Below are positions 21,735-38,608 of a stretch of 64,000 bases of DNA, piece by piece. The stretch is from assembly GCA_009746045.1 (NCBI GenBank), contig RPFO01001162.1:776478-840477 (forward strand). Direction: 5' to 3'. Origin of the DNA: Mesostigma viride. Its lineage: Eukaryota > Streptophyta > Mesostigmatophyceae > Mesostigmatales > Mesostigmataceae. Position numbers and translations under genes: made by a program. The notes beneath the pieces are model-generated. The model was not told where the DNA came from. It did no database searches and was given only the letters and a program-made list of their open reading frames with translations. The number at the start of each line of letters is the position of its first letter. Position 1 is the stretch's first letter.

Positions 21735-23100
21735 TAGTCACTGTGCAGACGTGGCTTGACTGCCTCGCAATCGAGGCCCGGCGTGTGGTCATCTTGTAAT
21801 GGGGGCTCGAGGTCAGCAAGAAGACGGAGGCTCTAGCTGGCGATTGGGCTCACTCAGCCACCGCCTGACCTGAGTCTTTCTACTTGATGGCTCTCGAGTC
21901 CTGCATCGGGACCGCGTCAAGTTGCTGGATAGCTTACTCCCCAGTCCACAAGATGTGGACGCCCCCAGCGGGCTAGAATAGCAATAGCCCTATAGCAATT
22001 GTAACCATTGGAGTCACTGCCGCTAAGGCAGCCATGCATGCCTAGAATGTTCGCCTAGCTGTGCCAACATACCTAGTCACGTGCCGCCAACGCACGATAC
22101 ACAACCAGCCATAGCCTTAGCCTAGTCCTAGCACAGCCATATGCTACGCCCGTGCTATGGTGCAGATTACTTGCCCACGCTATACTTGTTATGCCCCGCT
22201 TACATGGGTCTTATTGCACCCACAGTTTGCCGGATCGTTAGCCTGTCCTTTTAGCTAGCCGCGCCCGATTGCAGCTGTGGCATGCCTTTGGCATGAAGGA
22301 GACTGGGGGTCCCTGCCCTTTCTCCTGTAGTGCACACACAGGGATTAAAAGCACTTCAGTGCTCCGTGACTCCCCAACGGGAGCACGTGTTTAATTAATT
22401 AATTAATTAATTAATTACTCCCCAGCTGCATGCACGAGGCCGACGTGGACCAACGTATCTCCCTCGATCGCCTGGCACGCTTTACGCCAATACAGGGCCC
22501 TGTGGCGCATGCCCTTGGGCAAGCTAGAGAAACAGGACCTGTTTAAGGTCCTGGTCCTCCCTGTTCTTACGTATATGTACGGGGCCGAGACGTGGACTGT
22601 CACTGACCGCCGACCTTGCCAACAAGCTGGACGGCACGGTCACCAACATGCTGCAGGCAGCTTTCCGTGTAGGATACGCTGCTCATGTCCGCAAGGAGGA
22701 CTTGTACCTCGGCATGCCACTTATCACCAGCACCATCAAGCAGCGGCGCAGGCCTGCAGCTAGTAGGGCCTTTAGCTCGCACCAACCAGGTAGACACCTC
22801 ACGTAGCCCCTTGGCAGGGCTGCGCCCCGCTCAGCCGGCCGGGCAGGCACCTCCTCACGTGGGCCGGGCCCAGCCAGTGAGGTTACAAGCAAGGCCCGCA
22901 CCTTCAAAGGGCAGCTCGTAGAGGACATGGGGGGCCTAGGCCTCTCCGTGATTTGGAAAAATTAAGATGATGGACAAGGCCAAGTGGGCTCAGGTCATAG
23001 AGGACAACAACCCCCAGGCTGCAGTACGTGGGGAAGCCACGCGTTTGCAAACGTGGGAAGCATGCTAGACGAGCTAGACCCCTATAGGGTCGCGGGCACC
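21735..23100 (+). pseudogene. Non-LTR reverse transcriptase remnant, copy 2, with nested insertion
   Basis: The plus strand repeats the series seen inverted at 17370-18990: VQTWLDCLAIEAR (near 21745), the leader LGKLEKQDLFKVLVLPVLTY (near 22515-22575), YGAETWT, and VEDMGGLGLSVIWK (near 22920-22960). It is broken by stops and frameshifts, and by a 470-bp retroposon at 21945-22414. The end near 23060-23230 carries the (ATCC)n/hairpin/(TTAA)n tail. With copy 1 it forms a large inverted repeat about 3-5 kb apart. Confidence 0.85.
21945..22414 (+). mobile_element. Short retroposon nested in LINE copy 2, with target duplication
   Basis: The 470-bp insert interrupts the LINE copy and is flanked by TTACTCCCCAG at 21934-21944 and 22415-22425. 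Comparison with LINE copy 1 (near 17995-18050, minus) shows the host sequence joined across the insert. It has no ORF of note, and ends in a hairpin (GTGACTCCCCAACGGGAGCAC, split here as GTGACTCCCC and AACGGGAGCAC) and a (TTAA)n tail. SINE-like by structure. Because the tail is TTAA-rich, the first TT of the duplication is ambiguous; ACTCCCCAG is the safe core. Confidence 0.8.
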
Positions 23101-23149
23101 ATAGATATGTATAGATTAGGACTGTTTTTAATTTGTAGCTACCTTGTGA

Positions 23150-23270
23150 CCGGTAGGATTGTTTGTACCCATCCATCCATCCATCCATCCGTCAGGGGTA
23201 ATGCTCCGTGACTCCCCAACGGGAGCACGAGTTTATTTAGTTGATTGATTAATTAATTAATTAATGTAGT
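23150..23270 (+). repeat. LINE copy 2 tail: (ATCC)n, hairpin, (TTAA)n
   Basis: A GACCGGTAGGATTG block, a short ATCC run, GGGGTAATGCTCCGTGA, the hairpin at about 23203-23230 and a (TTAA/TTGA)n end match, inverted, the tail at 16565-16985. The following 23271-23590 contains nothing I can identify. Confidence 0.75.
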
Positions 23271-23590
23271 CAGTGCAGAATTATCCTCCCGATGCCTGCA
23301 GAGTGATCATCCTGATCGAGGCCCGCCCTTGCAGTACTACCGAGTAAGAGAAGCCTGGGAGCTCCTCATTGAGATTAGGGATTGGCAATACCTAGTAAGT
23401 TCCGGCCATGTTTGGAGGCTTCAATATTGCAACTTTTGGAAAACCACATATTTCCACCAACTAATCACACGCGTTCCACCCAGCATGGCTGTGGCGCGGT
23501 TCAAGCGCTTGGGTGATTATCACCTCCAACTCAAGTGCAGTAATTATCCTCATACACTGCACTAGTCAACCTCCCATCCGCATATCATAG

Positions 23591-29424
<5,834 letters not shown>

Positions 29425-30553
29425 CTCTGCCTCCTTCTTGGAATTATCGACAACAACCTTTCAAAACAGCTGCTTTTAAAAGCCGATATCGCAAATTGCT
29501 AATCTCCACAAAGCGATGAATTTTTCCGTTCCGATTCTTTCCGACACAAATGCGCAATTTCCGAACCGGCAGCTTTGGCAAGGCGTACACGCCACCAAAA
29601 CAAACTAATGGCACCCAATTACCCCTTCATACAGCCAGTTAGAGGTCATTGACATCTTAGCAGCAGGTTTTCGGCCTCATATTGCCAGGATTATGATATG
29701 GCAATATCGTCGGGCTTGCCCTGAGGGCGCCATAACTCTCTCATGGAGAACGTCGTTGGGCGTAGAATTCAGAAGATGGATGTAATTTTGCACAATGCTA
29801 GCATCGTCACGGCTGATGATCGCGGGGAATATCGGAGAAGCGCTTTGCCGTATCTTGTACGTATAACGAAACTGTCACTGCCGAGCAGGCTGCCGTCCTG
29901 CCGAGTATCAATTGCAAATATAGGTATATTACTATCGTAAAATTTAATACGTATTAAATGCAACAAAGCTAAATTTGCATGATACCGTACATTTGATCTT
30001 ACTACATGCAAACTGCAAAGTATTGCTGTTGCAGGCTTTTTAGTAAACCTTGGCGCGAACGCCCGCGCTCGTTTGTCCATGGCATGCCGGCCTCGCTCCA
30101 AAAATACGAAGCCCGGATCGCGTAAGTTATGACGAGTTATGATAGAAGAATAATGGCTCTGCCATGGCCACGAATTTCAAACAAATGATGATCTAATTTC
30201 GGTATAGTCCACAATGACATCTCTGCCCTAGGCTTTCTAACGTCGATGCCTTCTTTGGGTCACCTGCTGTGGCAGACTTGTGTCGATAGTGTCCGCCCAG
30301 GAAGGAAGAAGCATAGCGTCATTGAAGCGCCGGTGAAAGCAAGAATTTTACTCTCCATCTCTCCCTTGAAAGAACGGCATGTATGGAATCAAGTGAAACT
30401 GAACCATTGAAACTTCCGGCCGTCCGCGCTGCAATGGGCTGTGTGTTTCCTCCGATGGGCCCAATTGTACGAGCTTAGCAACGAGAGCCATCCCTCCTTG
30501 ACGCCCGTATTGTCCAGGGCATTACTCCTTCTCTCCTTATACAAAGAGGGCTC
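29425..30553. promoter_or_regulatory. Divergent intergenic region between ZCCHC17 and WDR60
   Basis: This 1.13-kb gap separates two outward-facing start codons and is visibly more AT-rich than the gene bodies. It should hold both promoters and 5' UTRs. I see no convincing TATA box, tRNA or other gene. Function is inferred from position only. Confidence 0.5.
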
Positions 30554-33500
30554 ATGGCGGACGAAGATGAGTATGGAGAAGATGAATTCGAGGACTACGA
30601 TGACGACTTTGAGGAAGAAGAGGAGGCCCCTCCTCCTCCTCCTCCCAAACAAGCCGAAGTCCAGCGAAGAGCAGCCGCACCTGCTCCGGCACCGGCACCG
30701 GCACCGGCACCGGCACCGGCACCGGCACCGACTCCCGCTCCTGCTCCTGTGCCTGTTGTTGAAAAGCTGCCAAATGTGCCTGGCAGACAAAGCGTGTCTC
30801 AGAATCCCGTAAGTTAATTGTCTGTGCCACGTGATCCCCTTGCCGTCCATGGGAACGATCACAACAGTCAATGAGAAATGGCAGGAGGCACCAGGACATT
30901 GGTGTACTTGCTCAACAAACCAGCAGGCTGTGTGGTTTTCTATATGTGGCTGGTTGCTAGAATAGCAACCAGCCATGGATGTGCTTGATAACAGTGGGAG
31001 TGTTGGGTGACAGTCAGTACTTGGATGTAAGCCCCGGTGGGTAGTTGTGTCCTGTGCCCAGCAGTCAAATAAGAGAGGACGAGAGGGGAAGGGACGGGGA
31101 GAGTTGTCACTAGCGCAGGGGTGGCGGCGCTTCGCATGAAACAGTCTTCCACTGCGAAGGTGCTGCATACACTTGTCAGTCAGCTCTGCATTCCAGGCAG
31201 CATTTTTCAGCGGAGACGCACCATTGCCAGCATAGCACTCGGAACAGGAGCAGCCGGCAGTGTGCAGCATCTTCGGGTGGGGGGTGCATCTGCATACAGC
31301 CGTGTGCCCCTTGATGTTGAGGAAGCAAACTCGCAGCGCCGAAAAAAGGCATATCTCGCCGTGTTAAGCCTTCTCTTAAGTCTTCTCAGGCATATCTTGC
31401 CGAGTTGTTAAACCTTCTCGGAAGTCTTCTCAGGCATATCTTGCCGAGTTGTTTAACCTTCTCTAAAGTCTTCTCAGGCATATCTTGCCGAGTTGTTAAA
31501 CCTTCTCTTAAGTCTTCTCAGGCATATCTTGCCGAGTTGTTAAACCTTCTCGGAAGTCTTCTCAGGCATATCTTGCCGAGTTGTTAAACCTTCTCTTAAG
31601 TCTTCTCAGGCATATCTTGCCGAGTTGTTAAACCTTCTCTGAAGTCCTCTCAGGCATATCTTGCCGAGTTGTTTAACCTTCTCTGAAGTCTTCTCAGGCA
31701 TATCTTGCCGAGTTGTTAAACCTTCTCTGAAGTCTTCTCAGGCATATCTTGCCGAGTTGTTTAACCTTCTCGGAAGTCTTCTCAGGCATATCTTGCCAAG
31801 TTGTTTAACCTTCTCTAAAGTCTTCTCAGGCATATCTTGCCGAGTTGTCAAACCTTCTCGGAAGTCTTCTCAGGCATATCTTGCCGAGTTGTTAAACCTT
31901 CTCTTAAGTCTTCTCAGGCATATCTTGCCGAGTTGTTAAACCTTCTCTGAAGTCCTCTCAGGAATATCTTGCCGAGTTGTTAAACCTTCTCTGAAGTCTT
32001 CTCAGGCATATCTTGCCGAGTTGTTAAACCTTCTCGGAAGTCTTCTCAGGCATATCTTGCTGAGTTGTTTAACCTTCTCGGAAGTCTTCTCAGGCATATC
32101 TTGCCAAGTTGTTAAACCTTCTCTAAAGTCTTCTCAGGCATATCTTGCCGAGTTGTTAAACCTTCTCGGAAGTCTTCTCAGGCATATCTTGCCGAGTTGT
32201 TAAACCTTCTCTAAGTCTTCTCAGGCATATCTTGCCGAGTTGTCAAACCTTCTCGGAAGTCTTCTCAGGCATATCTTGCCGAGTTGTCAAACCTTCTCGG
32301 AAGTCTTCTCAGGCATATCTTGCCGAGTTGTTAAACCTTCTCTGAAGTCTTCTCAGGCATATCTTGCCGAGTTGTTTAACCTTCTCGGAAGTCTGCTCGT
32401 AACCCGTTTGGTGTCTTGAGGGAGAGCGCATGTCCAGGACACCCATGTCCCTGGATGTGCCCTGTTCCCCCCTGTGCGCCACATATGTCCCACTGTCTGC
32501 GGAGTGTGGGCCAAGCTGGCTGTACCCGTGAGCAAACACTGATGGACGGGCGTTAGCCACGCTCGCCATGCAGCCCGTCCCCCTCTTCTGTGTGTGTTTA
32601 TCTGTGTGTGTGTGTGTGTGTATGAGAGAGAGGGGGGGGCCCTGGATGGCCGATGTTGTGTTAACCCCTTGCCATTTCCATGATAGGACACTTTTTGGCC
32701 GCAATGCATGACCAGGGTAGCTGGTACCCTACCCCATGCCCCATGCCCCATGCCCTATGCCCCATGCCCCATGCCCCATGCCCCATGCCCCATGCCCCAT
32801 GCCCCATGCCCCATGCCCCATGCCCCATGCCCCATGCCCCATGCCCCATGCCCCATGCCCCATGCCCCATGCCCCATGCCCCATGCCCCATGCCCCATGC
32901 CCCATGCCCCATGCCCCATGCCCCATGCCCCATGCCCCATGCCCCATGCCCCATGCCCCATGCCCCATGCCCCATGCCCCATGCCCCATGCCCCATGCCC
33001 CATGCCCCATGCCCCATGCCCCATGCCCCATGCCCCATGCCCCATGCCCCATGCGCCATGCCCCATGCCCCATGCCCCATGCCCCATGCCCCATGCCCCA
33101 TGCCCCATGCCCCATGCCCCATGCCCCATGCCCCATGCCCCATGCCCCATGCCCCATGCCCCATGCCCCATGCCCCATGCCCCATGCCCCATGCCCCATG
33201 CCCCATGCCCCATGCCCCATGCCCCATGCGCCATGCCCCATGCCCCATGCCCCATGCCCCATGCCCCACGCCGCATCCCCCTTCCCCCCTGCCATGCCAT
33301 GCCCCGTGCCCCATGCCACCGCTCATGTGCACCCTCCCCATGCGCTCATGCCTTATCTACGCGGCTCCTGTCTTGTGCTGGCACGCTTCTGCTCTGTTGT
33401 CTGCTGCCACACGCCACAGGAGGCCAAGCGGCTGGCCGACATCAAGGCATCCATCGAGGCCGAGAACAAGGCGGCACTCAAGGCGGGCCGCATGCAAGAG

Positions 33501-36483
33501 TCCGCGGGCCCTGCCGAGGTGCCCCACCAGGTGGGTGGCACGCGCGTGCGGTTTCGCGCCAACTCTTGGTTTCGTGTCCACCTTTGACACAGTACGGCTT
33601 TGCCTTGGCTGTGTGTTTCCATGGCAGCTATTCTGCGTGGCGTCTTCTTGCGCCCAGTGTGCCCCCTGCTCGTTCACGCCACCATTTTGATGTCTTTCTG
33701 TGCTGGGCTATGTCGTGCATGCACATATGCACACACACACGTGTCTTCCTCCCCCCCATTTCCTCTCCCTTTGCTCCCCCCCTTGTCGGGCGTGACAGCT
33801 GCCGGAACGTCGACTGGCCGAGCTGCCCACCAAAGGCAGCACGCTCACGGACGCGCAGCGTGCCGCGCTGGACGAGCGGCGTAAGCGCTGGAAGGTCCTT
33901 CTTCAGTACGTGCGGCTGCAGGAGAAGTGCATCGACGAGCTGTTCGACCAGCGGCCCATGACCAAGCAGGAGCTGGCCGAGCGGGGGTACGGCCGCTTTG
34001 CGCAGGTCAGCATCGGCCAGACGCAGACGGGCGACGACGCGCGCTCCATGGATGTTCAGACGGAGGCCAGCGAGAGTGCCAACAAGCGCGCGCAGGTGCC
34101 CGAGGACTTGGGCAAAGCGGCCGCCGAGGACAAGAGTGGGGCCGGGTCAAGGGGGCGGGGGGTGGACCCGCGTCGCCAGCTGGGTGTGCTGCAGGGCGGC
34201 GCGATGGCGCGTTTGCAAGCATTCCTGCAGCGTGCAGCGCCGGCGCTGGATGCCATCCTGCGAGAGAACCACATTGCCAAGGTAAGGGGACGAGAACCAC
34301 ATCGCCAAATTAAGGGGGAGGAGTGAAGGCCATTTTGCCAAGGTGATCGGGGGTGGGGGGGCATGGCAATCAGTTGGGCAAGGTGAGGGGAGGGGACAAT
34401 GACCACATCGTTAAGGGGAGGGGACAGGGGCAATATGGCCAGGTGAAGGGGGTGGAGATGTGACAGGGATTGACAAGGGGAGGAGGGGACAAATCGGGCC
34501 AGGGAGGGGTTAGGGTACAGTGGTCTGATGTGGCGCAACAGGAGGGAGGGTGTTTTGGCCGCAGCCATGTTCACCCCTTTCATCCCTTCTCGCCTCATCG
34601 TGTGCGCGCCGCCCACCTGGCCATCCTCTGGCCGCAAGTATATCTGTCATCATTGTCCATGATCCGCCGCACTTCCACCCTCGGCGGACCTGACATTTCC
34701 CTCGGCTTGCGCACGCGGCGGCCCTGTGTGATCCTGCCATCCCTCCCCTCCCTTCCACCAGGCGGCGGGCCTGCCCATCACCCCAGGCCCCGCGCAGGAC
34801 AGCTCGTCGTCGCTCAGCGCGGGCCATGTACGGCTCTCCTTTGACGCTCTACTCGCAGGCAGGGCCGTGCGTGCGGTGTCCTATGGGGGCGGGGCCAGCA
34901 GCGCCGGTGTGGCAGGTGCCAGCGGGGCGGCAGTGCCTGGTGCGGGCGCTGGTAGCAAGGAGTCGCTGTTGGTGGCCTACTCACCTTCCACGTCACCATC
35001 GGCGCTGTGGCACAAACGCGGCTGCCTGTGCCTGTGGGACCTGAGCACGCCTGCCGCGCCCACACACGTGCTGCTCTGCGAGGGCACGCCCGCCAGCTGT
35101 TGCCTCGCTGGCGCGACAGGTGGCGGCCTGCTTGCGTTTGCGGGCATGGAGGAAGGGAGCGTCGCATGCTGGGACTTGAGAGAGCGCGCGCAGATCCACA
35201 CCAGCGTCACACTGGCCGGTGACAGTGGCGGCAGTAGCAAACCCACCAGCGGGCGCACAGCCACGGGGGGGGCGGCCAAGGGGGTCGGCGAGGTGACCAT
35301 CGTCGGCCGATGGCCCACCTACTCTACCGACCCGATCCCAGAGGACAACCACGACGGCCCCGTGTGCCAAGTGAGGGTCACCGCCGCAAGCAGGGGGGGG
35401 GGTGCATCGGGGGGGGCGGGCGGCAGTCAGGTGGCGCACGGGGAAGCAGGCGGCGCGGGCGGCCTCATGGATGCGTTGGCGACTGGGAGCGGCCGAGCGG
35501 GCCTGCAGTTGCTCTCCTTGGACACGTTTGGCCTCCTCTCCGTGTGGATGGTCAACGAGATGTCCAGCGTGGACGTGGCGGGCGCGGATGCGGACTTTGG
35601 CCTGCGCGTGGGTGGTCGCGTGCGGCTGCTGCACCTGGCGGCGCTACGCGTGGGCATGAGGGGGGGGGCTGACTCAGCACGCCTCGGTGGTGACCCCGGC
35701 GTGGTGGCCACATCGGCCACATCGGATCTCTCGCTCTTCCCCCACGACCCCAACAGGCTGGTGGTGACGTTGGACCAAGGCTGTTGCGGGCACGCCGCAC
35801 GCATAGGCCGCCCGCCGCCGCCGCTCACATTCGAGTTGGGAGAGGGCCGCATCCCCTGCGCGACATGTGTCGAGTTCTCCCCCTTTCTCAAGGGCTACCT
35901 GCTGGCTGGGTTCGAGGACGGCACCCTGGCACTCTTCCACGAGTCCTCCTCCCTCCCTGTGGCCACTTGGAGCCACTTTGTTGGCGCCGGCAAGGCGGGA
36001 GCGGCGGTTCCCGCGGGCGCGCCCTCCTCCACCTCCTTGCGCGCAGTGCGGTGGTCCCCTGGCAAGCCCTCAGTGTTCTTTGTCTTGGACGCTAATTCTT
36101 GCGTCTACGCGTTTGGCCTGCTGGAGCCCAAGCGCCACGAACCCGTGCTGGCAGAGAGCTTTGGCAGCGGCGGTGATGGTGGAACCGTTGTGTCGGCGAT
36201 GGCTGCCTCTGGTCCTAAGAAGGCAAGTGCTGGTGCTGCGTCGGCCAGTGGCGTGGGCAGCGCGCCCACTCCCCTCAAGAAGAAGGGGCTGGGCACCCTG
36301 GGGGGAGACATGGGCGCGGCGATGATCACGGGCGGTGACCCGCTGGCGGCGGTGCAGCACACGCTGGTGCTGGCGTTTAGTGATGGCCGTGTGGATGTGC
36401 ACCTGCTGCCGCGCAAGCTGGCGGTGTGTCCCGACATGGAGCTGGAGATTAACGCGATCCTGACCTCACTGGGGGCTAACTGA
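30554..36483 (+). CDS. DYNC2I1: WDR60/DYNC2I1, dynein-2 intermediate chain, 4 exons
   Basis: Subunit of cytoplasmic dynein-2, the retrograde motor of intraflagellar transport. Exons are 30554-30808, 33420-33530, 33799-34281 and 34762-36483 (TGA); all joins are phase 0 with GT/AG, giving 856 residues. The protein starts with an acidic EDEFEDYDDDFEEEEE segment, followed by an Ala-Pro repeat. Then come ADIKASIEAENKAAL, the segment MTKQEL ... DVQTEA (about residue 207), and a beta-propeller from about 300 on (CLCLWDL, GSVACWDLRERAQIHTSVTL, DFGLRVGGRVRLLH, SLRAVRWSPGKPSVFF). These match WDR60 in order and spacing. The vertebrate protein has several hundred charged residues before the acidic motif; here they are absent or in an unseen 5' exon. 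The last exon contains extra Gly/Ala-rich loops. A small exon inside the 2.6-kb first intron cannot be excluded. Confidence 0.93.
31345..32395. repeat. 44-bp minisatellite, about 24 copies, in WDR60 intron 1
   Basis: Units start GGCATATCTTGCCGAGTTGT and end in TTCTCA. Variation is concentrated at three sites (TTAAAC/TTTAAC/TCAAAC; CGGAAG/CTGAAG/CTAAAG/CTTAAG; GCCGAG/GCCAAG). Confidence 0.95.
32733..33275. repeat. 7-bp repeat (ATGCCCC)n, about 77 copies, in WDR60 intron 1
   Basis: Nearly perfect heptamers with two GCGCC variants, ending about 145 bp upstream of the exon at 33420 and pyrimidine-rich on the sense strand. ORFs of up to 417 codons through it are artefacts. Confidence 0.97.
34262..34520 (+). 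repeat. Degenerate repeats of the WDR60 exon-3 donor
   Basis: The exon end GAGAACCACATTGCCAAG and donor GTAAGGGGA (exon ends 34281) recur with decay at about 34291-34318 (GAGAACCACATCGCCAAATTA). More weakly related GCCAAG/GTGATC, GGGCAAG/GTGAGG and GGCCAG/GTGAAG blocks follow up to about 34520. The spacing is irregular, about 30-45 bp. Confidence 0.65.
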
Positions 36484-38107
36484 TCTATGTGATCGTGAAG
36501 CAGCTGGGGGCCAACTGATGCACGCGATCCTGACCTTGCTGGGGCCCAGCTGATTAATATATACTGGAGTACCTGGCTGCTAGCTAGGGCATTTGGGCAG
36601 TGCTGGAGTCTTTTTTAGCATGCCACTGGTTGCGTCGACTGGTTAACAGGGGCAGCCTGTCAGCAGTCTCCTGGATTCTAGTGACGTGGCAGCAGTTGTG
36701 TTACAGGAAGAACGAAGCAGTCTTAAGTTTCATGTCAAGTTTTTCATGCTACGCCATGATGGAGATGCTTGATATCCTGGTCTCTACAAAATCAGAAAGC
36801 CAGTGTGAACTCCACAAGCGATTGGCTTTGGATACACTCCAGGGCTTCTTCTGGCAATTATTGCTATTCCACCCTTACACGTGACGGGTACTGGCGCGCG
36901 TTGCAGATCTGTCATGTCATTCTATGGGGAATGGGCAATATCAGGGAAAGACATGTGTCGGGCCCTCCCTGCATGAGGCCACCAGGGCAAACCAGCAGAA
37001 CCATTGGCTGCAGATTCGTCAAATTAAAGGCAATGCTTCTGGACAAAGGCACATGCATATCGAATACACCGAGAGTAGTATGTGCTCTAGCTGCAAATCG
37101 GGAGATATCATACTGACCGATTAACCAACAGACCATGAGGGGCCCTAACGTGCGCCTGTGATGCATGCACAAAGTGCATATATGCATGCAATAAAACTTG
37201 CGCGCGCCCCGCACCGACGCGCCGCGACATCGGACCTATGTAGTGCCCACAATTGCTTGAGGATGCAGGGCTTCTAGCTGGGATTATCTGTACGCGATTC
37301 GTGCGCCTGCATGCATGATAGACAAGGAGAAACGGGCCGGCTGCCGTATGAGATAAGCACTTTCCTGTGGGGCATACTCCTGTTTGCTCCGGCCCCACGG
37401 GCCCTGCGGCCCATCGCTAGCTAGAATGCAGGCCGGGTAGAAGTCCGCATGCGCAGGTGGAGGTTGCTGCCCAGGCTGAGCTAGGATAGCCACTACACTA
37501 CGTACTGCCATGCAGCTCGTCTGCCATTAGAGTAGAGGAGCTAGCAGATGAGGATTATATCCCCCTCTAGTGACTATGTGGCTGGGGCATGATGCAGACA
37601 ATATTAATTTGTAACTTTGGTGTAATTATAATGCATATAGTACTCGGACGTACGTACGTACGTCCGTCCGTCCATACGTCCGTCCGTCCGTCCATACGTA
37701 CGTCCGTACGTACATGGCGCGTGACACATAAGTACTTACTTATGCAATATAAAAAATTGCATATGCATTCATGCGCATGCGATGTATAGAATTGATCACA
37801 TGCATTTCATAAGGCGTATGCACTGACGTCTTCGATCTATAATTACCAGCACACAGTGTGTTATCGAGGAGACAACCAGCGCAGCTTGTGTTATAGACAG
37901 CTAACTAAACTTTTTACATCTGTTGATCAGATTGATCAACAATGTCGTCATCAATTGATCGATCACCAACATCACATCATTGATTACCCCGTCAGATTGA
38001 TATACATGATTTAAAGAGCTGACTTCACTGTTAGCACGAAACTTATAAATCTCTTAAAACACTAGCTCGAATCAAGGGCACACATGTTCTCAGTGTGTTA
38101 TGCATGA
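36484..38107. other. Intergenic region downstream of WDR60
   Basis: About 1.6 kb with no gene that I can support. It contains three copies of the WDR60 stop region at its start, a CGTC/CGTA tetranucleotide array at about 37640-37715, and an AT-rich TTGATC-rich stretch at about 37915-37990. Confidence 0.6.
37640..37715. repeat. Tetranucleotide array of CGTA and CGTC units
   Basis: Alternating runs of ACGT and CGTC tetranucleotides separated by CATACGT. Confidence 0.85.
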
Positions 38108-38608
38108 TCACTTCTGCCCCAGCAGAATGCCAGGACTGTCTAATCCATTGGCCAGTTGTTCAGAGAGCAGGCACCGGCCAGGCGTGATGCCAAATGGGCT
38201 CTGGCGCCCTTCAGCAAGGGTGTATTCATCAGTCCAAAGTGGGGGGGAATTCTCCATGGCGTCTTCTAGCTGGTGACAGCAGGTTATGCCTAGGATGCCA
38301 CCGATGTGGGAGCACCTATGCACAGGCCCTTCCCACATAAGAATGTCTCTTTCTGGTTGGACCACCAACCCTCGTTGCAGGGCAGAGCCAGTAAACAGGA
38401 AACTGTTGTCTGCTATGTACACAAGTTTTCCTGCCAATGACAGCGGAAACGGATACGATATGTGTGGCACCAACAACTTCCTAAAGGGAAGCTCAGTTGA
38501 CCATGTTTTCCATGACTTATGCCATGAAGGGTATTCGACAAATGCGTTGAACCCAGTGATGTAGCCCTGTATAATCAGCTCTGACGCTGGAAAGTCCAAC
38601 CACCACAC
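38108..38608 (-). CDS. Unrecognised 166-aa open reading frame
   Basis: One uninterrupted minus-strand frame starts MWWLDFPASELIIQG and ends SPGILLGQK. Its composition is ordinary and not repeat-derived, with many aromatic residues, and I recognise no domain. A second frame just upstream on the same strand (38911-38612) ends with the protein-like DKDPYLRQASLVLAIGLLKG and could be an earlier exon. The ORF sits between the 3' ends of two convergent genes, where a small gene, a processed remnant or a long 3' UTR are all possible. Confidence 0.35.
   Translation of the reverse strand: MWWLDFPASELIIQGYITGFNAFVEYPSWHKSWKTWSTELPFRKLLVPHISYPFPLSLAGKLVYIADNSFLFTGSALQRGLVVQPERDILMWEGPVHRCSHIGGILGITCCHQLEDAMENSPPLWTDEYTLAEGRQSPFGITPGRCLLSEQLANGLDSPGILLGQK

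Noticed and set aside
30840-31340. Additional WDR60 exon in the 96-codon ORF at 31121-31411
   Set aside because: Exon 1 and exon 2 already join in phase with the expected protein order, and this ORF runs into the 44-bp satellite.
32733-33275. Telomere-like heptamer repeat
   Set aside because: ATGCCCC is not a known telomere motif and the array is internal to an intron.
32661-33961. ORFs of up to 417 codons with PHAPCPM repeats
   Set aside because: Produced by the ATGCCCC heptamer array; the 3' parts overlap real WDR60 exons but in wrong frames.
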